A stretch of 7,606 bases of DNA from Gallionellaceae bacterium (GTDB taxonomy: Bacteria; Pseudomonadota; Gammaproteobacteria; Burkholderiales; Gallionellaceae), in assembly GCA_003445795.1 (NCBI GenBank), contig DMCN01000002.1, forward strand, positions 1-7,606, in the 5' to 3' direction. Under the pieces are notes generated by a model. The model was given only the letters and a program-made list of their open reading frames with translations. It had not been told where the DNA came from and ran no database searches. A program made the translations under genes and the position numbers. Shown piece by piece: positions 5,805-7,606 of the stretch (positions are counted from its first letter, which is position 1; every line of letters starts with the position of its first letter).

Positions 5805-7606
5805 TTATGCAGCCTTGGTGTCGATATCGCCTTCCAGGTTCGGGTAACGAACATGGTCGACCAGTTCCTGTATCTCTTTCGACGGAGCCGTGGTCAGCAG
5901 GCTACCCACGATCACGCCGATGATACCCACGGGCATGCCGAAGATACCGGCAGAGATCGGGTTGATGTCCCACCACAACGGAGCATTCACTCCGAAGAAC
6001 GGATAGGTCATGTACATGTAATACATGCAGGTACCCAGACCGGCCGACATGCCGAGGATCGCGCCCCACTTGTTGGCACGCTTCCAGAACACGCCCAGCG
6101 CCAGCGCCGGGAAGAATGCGGAAGCAGCCAGCGAGAACGCCGCACCGACCAGGAACAGGATGTCACCCGGTTTCAGCGATGTCACGTAGGCGGCGAACAC
6201 GGCCACTACCAGCAACAGACCCTTGGAGATGGCCAGACGACGAGTCGTCGCGGCATGCGGGTTGATCATCTTGTAGTAGACGTCGTGCGACAGCGCATTG
6301 GCGATGGTCAGCAGCAGACCGTCGGCAGTGGACAGCGCTGCAGCCAGACCGCCCGCAGCCACCAGACCGGAGATCACATACGGCAGCCCCGCGATCTCGG
6401 GCGTCGCCAGCACGATCAGATCGCCGCCGATGGTCACTTCAGCAAGTTGCACGATGCCGTCCTTGTTGATGTCGGCCACGCTCATCAGCGACTTGTCTAC
6501 CGCCGCCCATGCCGAGACCCAGCTTGGCAGCTCGGAGAAGCTCGATCCGACCAGCAAGGTGTAAACGTCGAACTTGGCCAGCACCGCCAGCGCAGGCGCG
6601 GTGAAGTAGAGCAGGAAGATGAAGAACAGCGACCAGAACACCGATTTGCGCGCCTCGCTCACGGAAGGCGTGGTGTAGTAGCGCATGAGGATGTGCGGCA
6701 ACGCGGCCGTACCCACCATCAGGCACAGCACCAGTGCGAGGAAGTTCTTGCGCTTCTTGTCGCGTGTTGCCTCATCCGGACCGGCGAACGGCTCGGCGTG
6801 CGAGGCGATTGCACCCGTCTTTGCCTTGGCTGCTGCTGCGGCCTTCTTCCAGGCAGCAGTGGCTGCTGCAGCATCCACCGGGTAATCAGCCACGGCCTTG
6901 TCGGCTGCAGCCACGGCTGCCGCATCTGCATCCTTCTTGGCCTTCAGATCGGCGGCAGCTTTTTCAAGCTTGGCCTTCTCTTCTGCCAGATAGGTCGCGC
7001 CGCCGTCTGCCAGTGCCTTCAACTTGCCTTCGGCAGTTTCCTGACGCTGCTTGAAGATCGCACGCACTTCGGCTTCCTTGGCGCCATCCGGTGTGGTCGG
7101 GTCGTTCAGCACGACTTCGCGTGCAGTGACCTTCTCCAGCACATAACCGTAGGCGATCTGCGGCACCGGGTTGCCGGTGTGTTTAACCGACAGCCACACC
7201 ACGGGGATCATGTAAGCCACGATCAGGATGATGTACTGCGCGACCTGGGTCCACGTAACCGCACGCATACCGCCGAGGAAAGAACACACCAGGATACCGC
7301 CCAGACCGGCGAACACACCGATACCGAACTCCAGACCGGTGAAACGGCTGGTGATCAGGCCCACGCCGTAGATCTGCGCGATCACATAAGTGAAGGAGCA
7401 CAGGATCGCGGCGAACACGCCGATGGAACGGGGGATGTTGCCGCCGTAACGCGCACCGAGGAAGTCGGGAATGGTGAACTGGCCGAACTTGCGCAGGTAC
7501 GGTGCCAGCAGCAGCGCCACCAGGCAGTAACCGCCGGTCCAACCCAGCACGAAGGCGAGGCCGTCATAGCCGGACAAGTACAGGGTACCGGCCATACCGA
7601 TGAAGG
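5805..7606 (-). CDS. Sodium:solute symporter, acetate permease-like (ActP/VC_2705 type; N-terminus beyond right edge)
   Basis: The frame is open from the right edge to TAA 5805-5807. Residues below count from the methionine codon at 7593-7595, which is internal because the reading frame and family homology continue upstream. The protein is a multi-helix inner-membrane carrier of the SSS family. Evidence includes SGYDGL (8-13), PDFLGARYGG (43-52), GGMRAVTWTQVAQ (108-120) and the conserved ALSTADGLLLT (420-430), whose S/T pair matches the sodium-site helix of this family. It most resembles the cation/acetate subfamily, so uptake of acetate or another short acid is likely; substrate is inferred. 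Two oddities stand out. A stretch of roughly 110 residues (about 150-262), rich in Ala, Lys and Glu, sits between membrane segments and looks like a coiled coil. DINKDGIVQLAE (375-386) is a canonical EF-hand loop. The facing terminator closes the gene. Confidence 0.92.
   Translation of the reverse strand, partial: FIGMAGTLYLSGYDGLAFVLGWTGGYCLVALLLAPYLRKFGQFTIPDFLGARYGGNIPRSIGVFAAILCSFTYVIAQIYGVGLITSRFTGLEFGIGVFAGLGGILVCSFLGGMRAVTWTQVAQYIILIVAYMIPVVWLSVKHTGNPVPQIAYGYVLEKVTAREVVLNDPTTPDGAKEAEVRAIFKQRQETAEGKLKALADGGATYLAEEKAKLEKAAADLKAKKDADAAAVAAADKAVADYPVDAAAATAAWKKAAAAAKAKTGAIASHAEPFAGPDEATRDKKRKNFLALVLCLMVGTAALPHILMRYYTTPSVSEARKSVFWSLFFIFLLYFTAPALAVLAKFDVYTLLVGSSFSELPSWVSAWAAVDKSLMSVADINKDGIVQLAEVTIGGDLIVLATPEIAGLPYVISGLVAAGGLAAALSTADGLLLTIANALSHDVYYKMINPHAATTRRLAISKGLLLVVAVFAAYVTSLKPGDILFLVGAAFSLAASAFFPALALGVFWKRANKWGAILGMSAGLGTCMYYMYMTYPFFGVNAPLWWDINPISAGIFGMPVGIIGVIVGSLLTTAPSKEIQELVDHVRYPNLEGDIDTKAA
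6438..6473 (-). other. EF-hand calcium-binding loop encoded within the symporter
   Basis: The twelve residues DINKDGIVQLAE (375-386) have D, N and D at loop positions 1, 3 and 5, Gly at 6, a hydrophobic residue at 8 and Glu at 12, the full EF-hand pattern. The loop lies in a non-membrane segment shortly before the conserved sodium-site helix. A calcium-binding role is inferred from pattern only; a single unpaired EF-hand may bind weakly. Confidence 0.6.
6810..7133 (-). other. Ala/Lys-rich coiled-coil-like insertion within the symporter
   Basis: About 108 codons (residues 155-262) encode a hydrophilic, helix-favouring segment with repeated Ala-rich and Lys/Glu-rich blocks and almost no aromatics, between two membrane regions. 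E. coli ActP lacks such a loop as I recall it. The DNA here is low in complexity (many GCN and AAG codons), so it may have expanded by slippage. It keeps the reading frame. Confidence 0.6.

Noticed and set aside
6298..7054. Several plus- and minus-strand open frames overlapping the symporter
   Set aside because: They are shadows of the symporter codons, with Ser/Ala/Pro/Arg-rich translations and no motif; the symporter frame is continuous and well supported.

Overview
This window looks like ordinary chromosomal DNA from a betaproteobacterium. The GC content is high, start sites mostly carry clear Shine-Dalgarno sequences, gene spacing is compact, and the gene families (PpsR, a CysB-like LysR regulator, a VC_2705-type acetate symporter) fit that class. 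An autotrophic or microaerophilic lineage of the Nitrosomonadales/Gallionellaceae type is my best guess, but that is impression, not proof. I see no tRNA, rRNA, CRISPR array, insertion sequence or phage gene.

Layout. Positions 1-2678 (minus strand) hold a two-gene operon. Its first gene encodes an RnfB-like membrane-anchored polyferredoxin (1797-2678). The second encodes a NifJ-type pyruvate/2-oxoacid:ferredoxin oxidoreductase (1-1788), whose C-terminal part lies beyond the left edge. The two genes are 8 bp apart, and the second ribosome-binding site overlaps the first stop codon. A 225-bp divergent control region (2679-2903) separates the operon from a LysR-type regulator (2904-3851, plus), the classic arrangement for a LysR protein controlling its neighbour. 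The regulator's 3' end overlaps by 17 bp the convergent ppsR gene (3835-4650, minus), which encodes the bifunctional kinase/phosphorylase of PEP synthase. Upstream of ppsR, in the same direction, is a small two-helix membrane protein (4686-4997). A short divergent promoter region leads to a TPR protein (5112-5702, plus). A strong bidirectional terminator (5755-5782) ends that gene and the facing sodium/acetate-type symporter (5805 to the right edge, minus, N-terminus missing).

How the genes may work together. The window clusters functions around pyruvate and C2/C3 acids: reversible CoA-dependent pyruvate chemistry (PFOR), control of pyruvate-to-PEP conversion (PpsR), and probable acetate or other short-acid uptake (symporter). 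The most interesting unit is the RnfB-PFOR pair. The RnfB homologue stands without other rnf genes in view, has a membrane anchor, and has apparently lost exactly one [4Fe-4S] cluster while keeping the rest. I infer a membrane-tethered electron carrier dedicated to this PFOR, under the divergent LysR regulator. Second-best is the symporter, which carries a long Ala/Lys-rich predicted coiled-coil insertion and a textbook EF-hand calcium loop.
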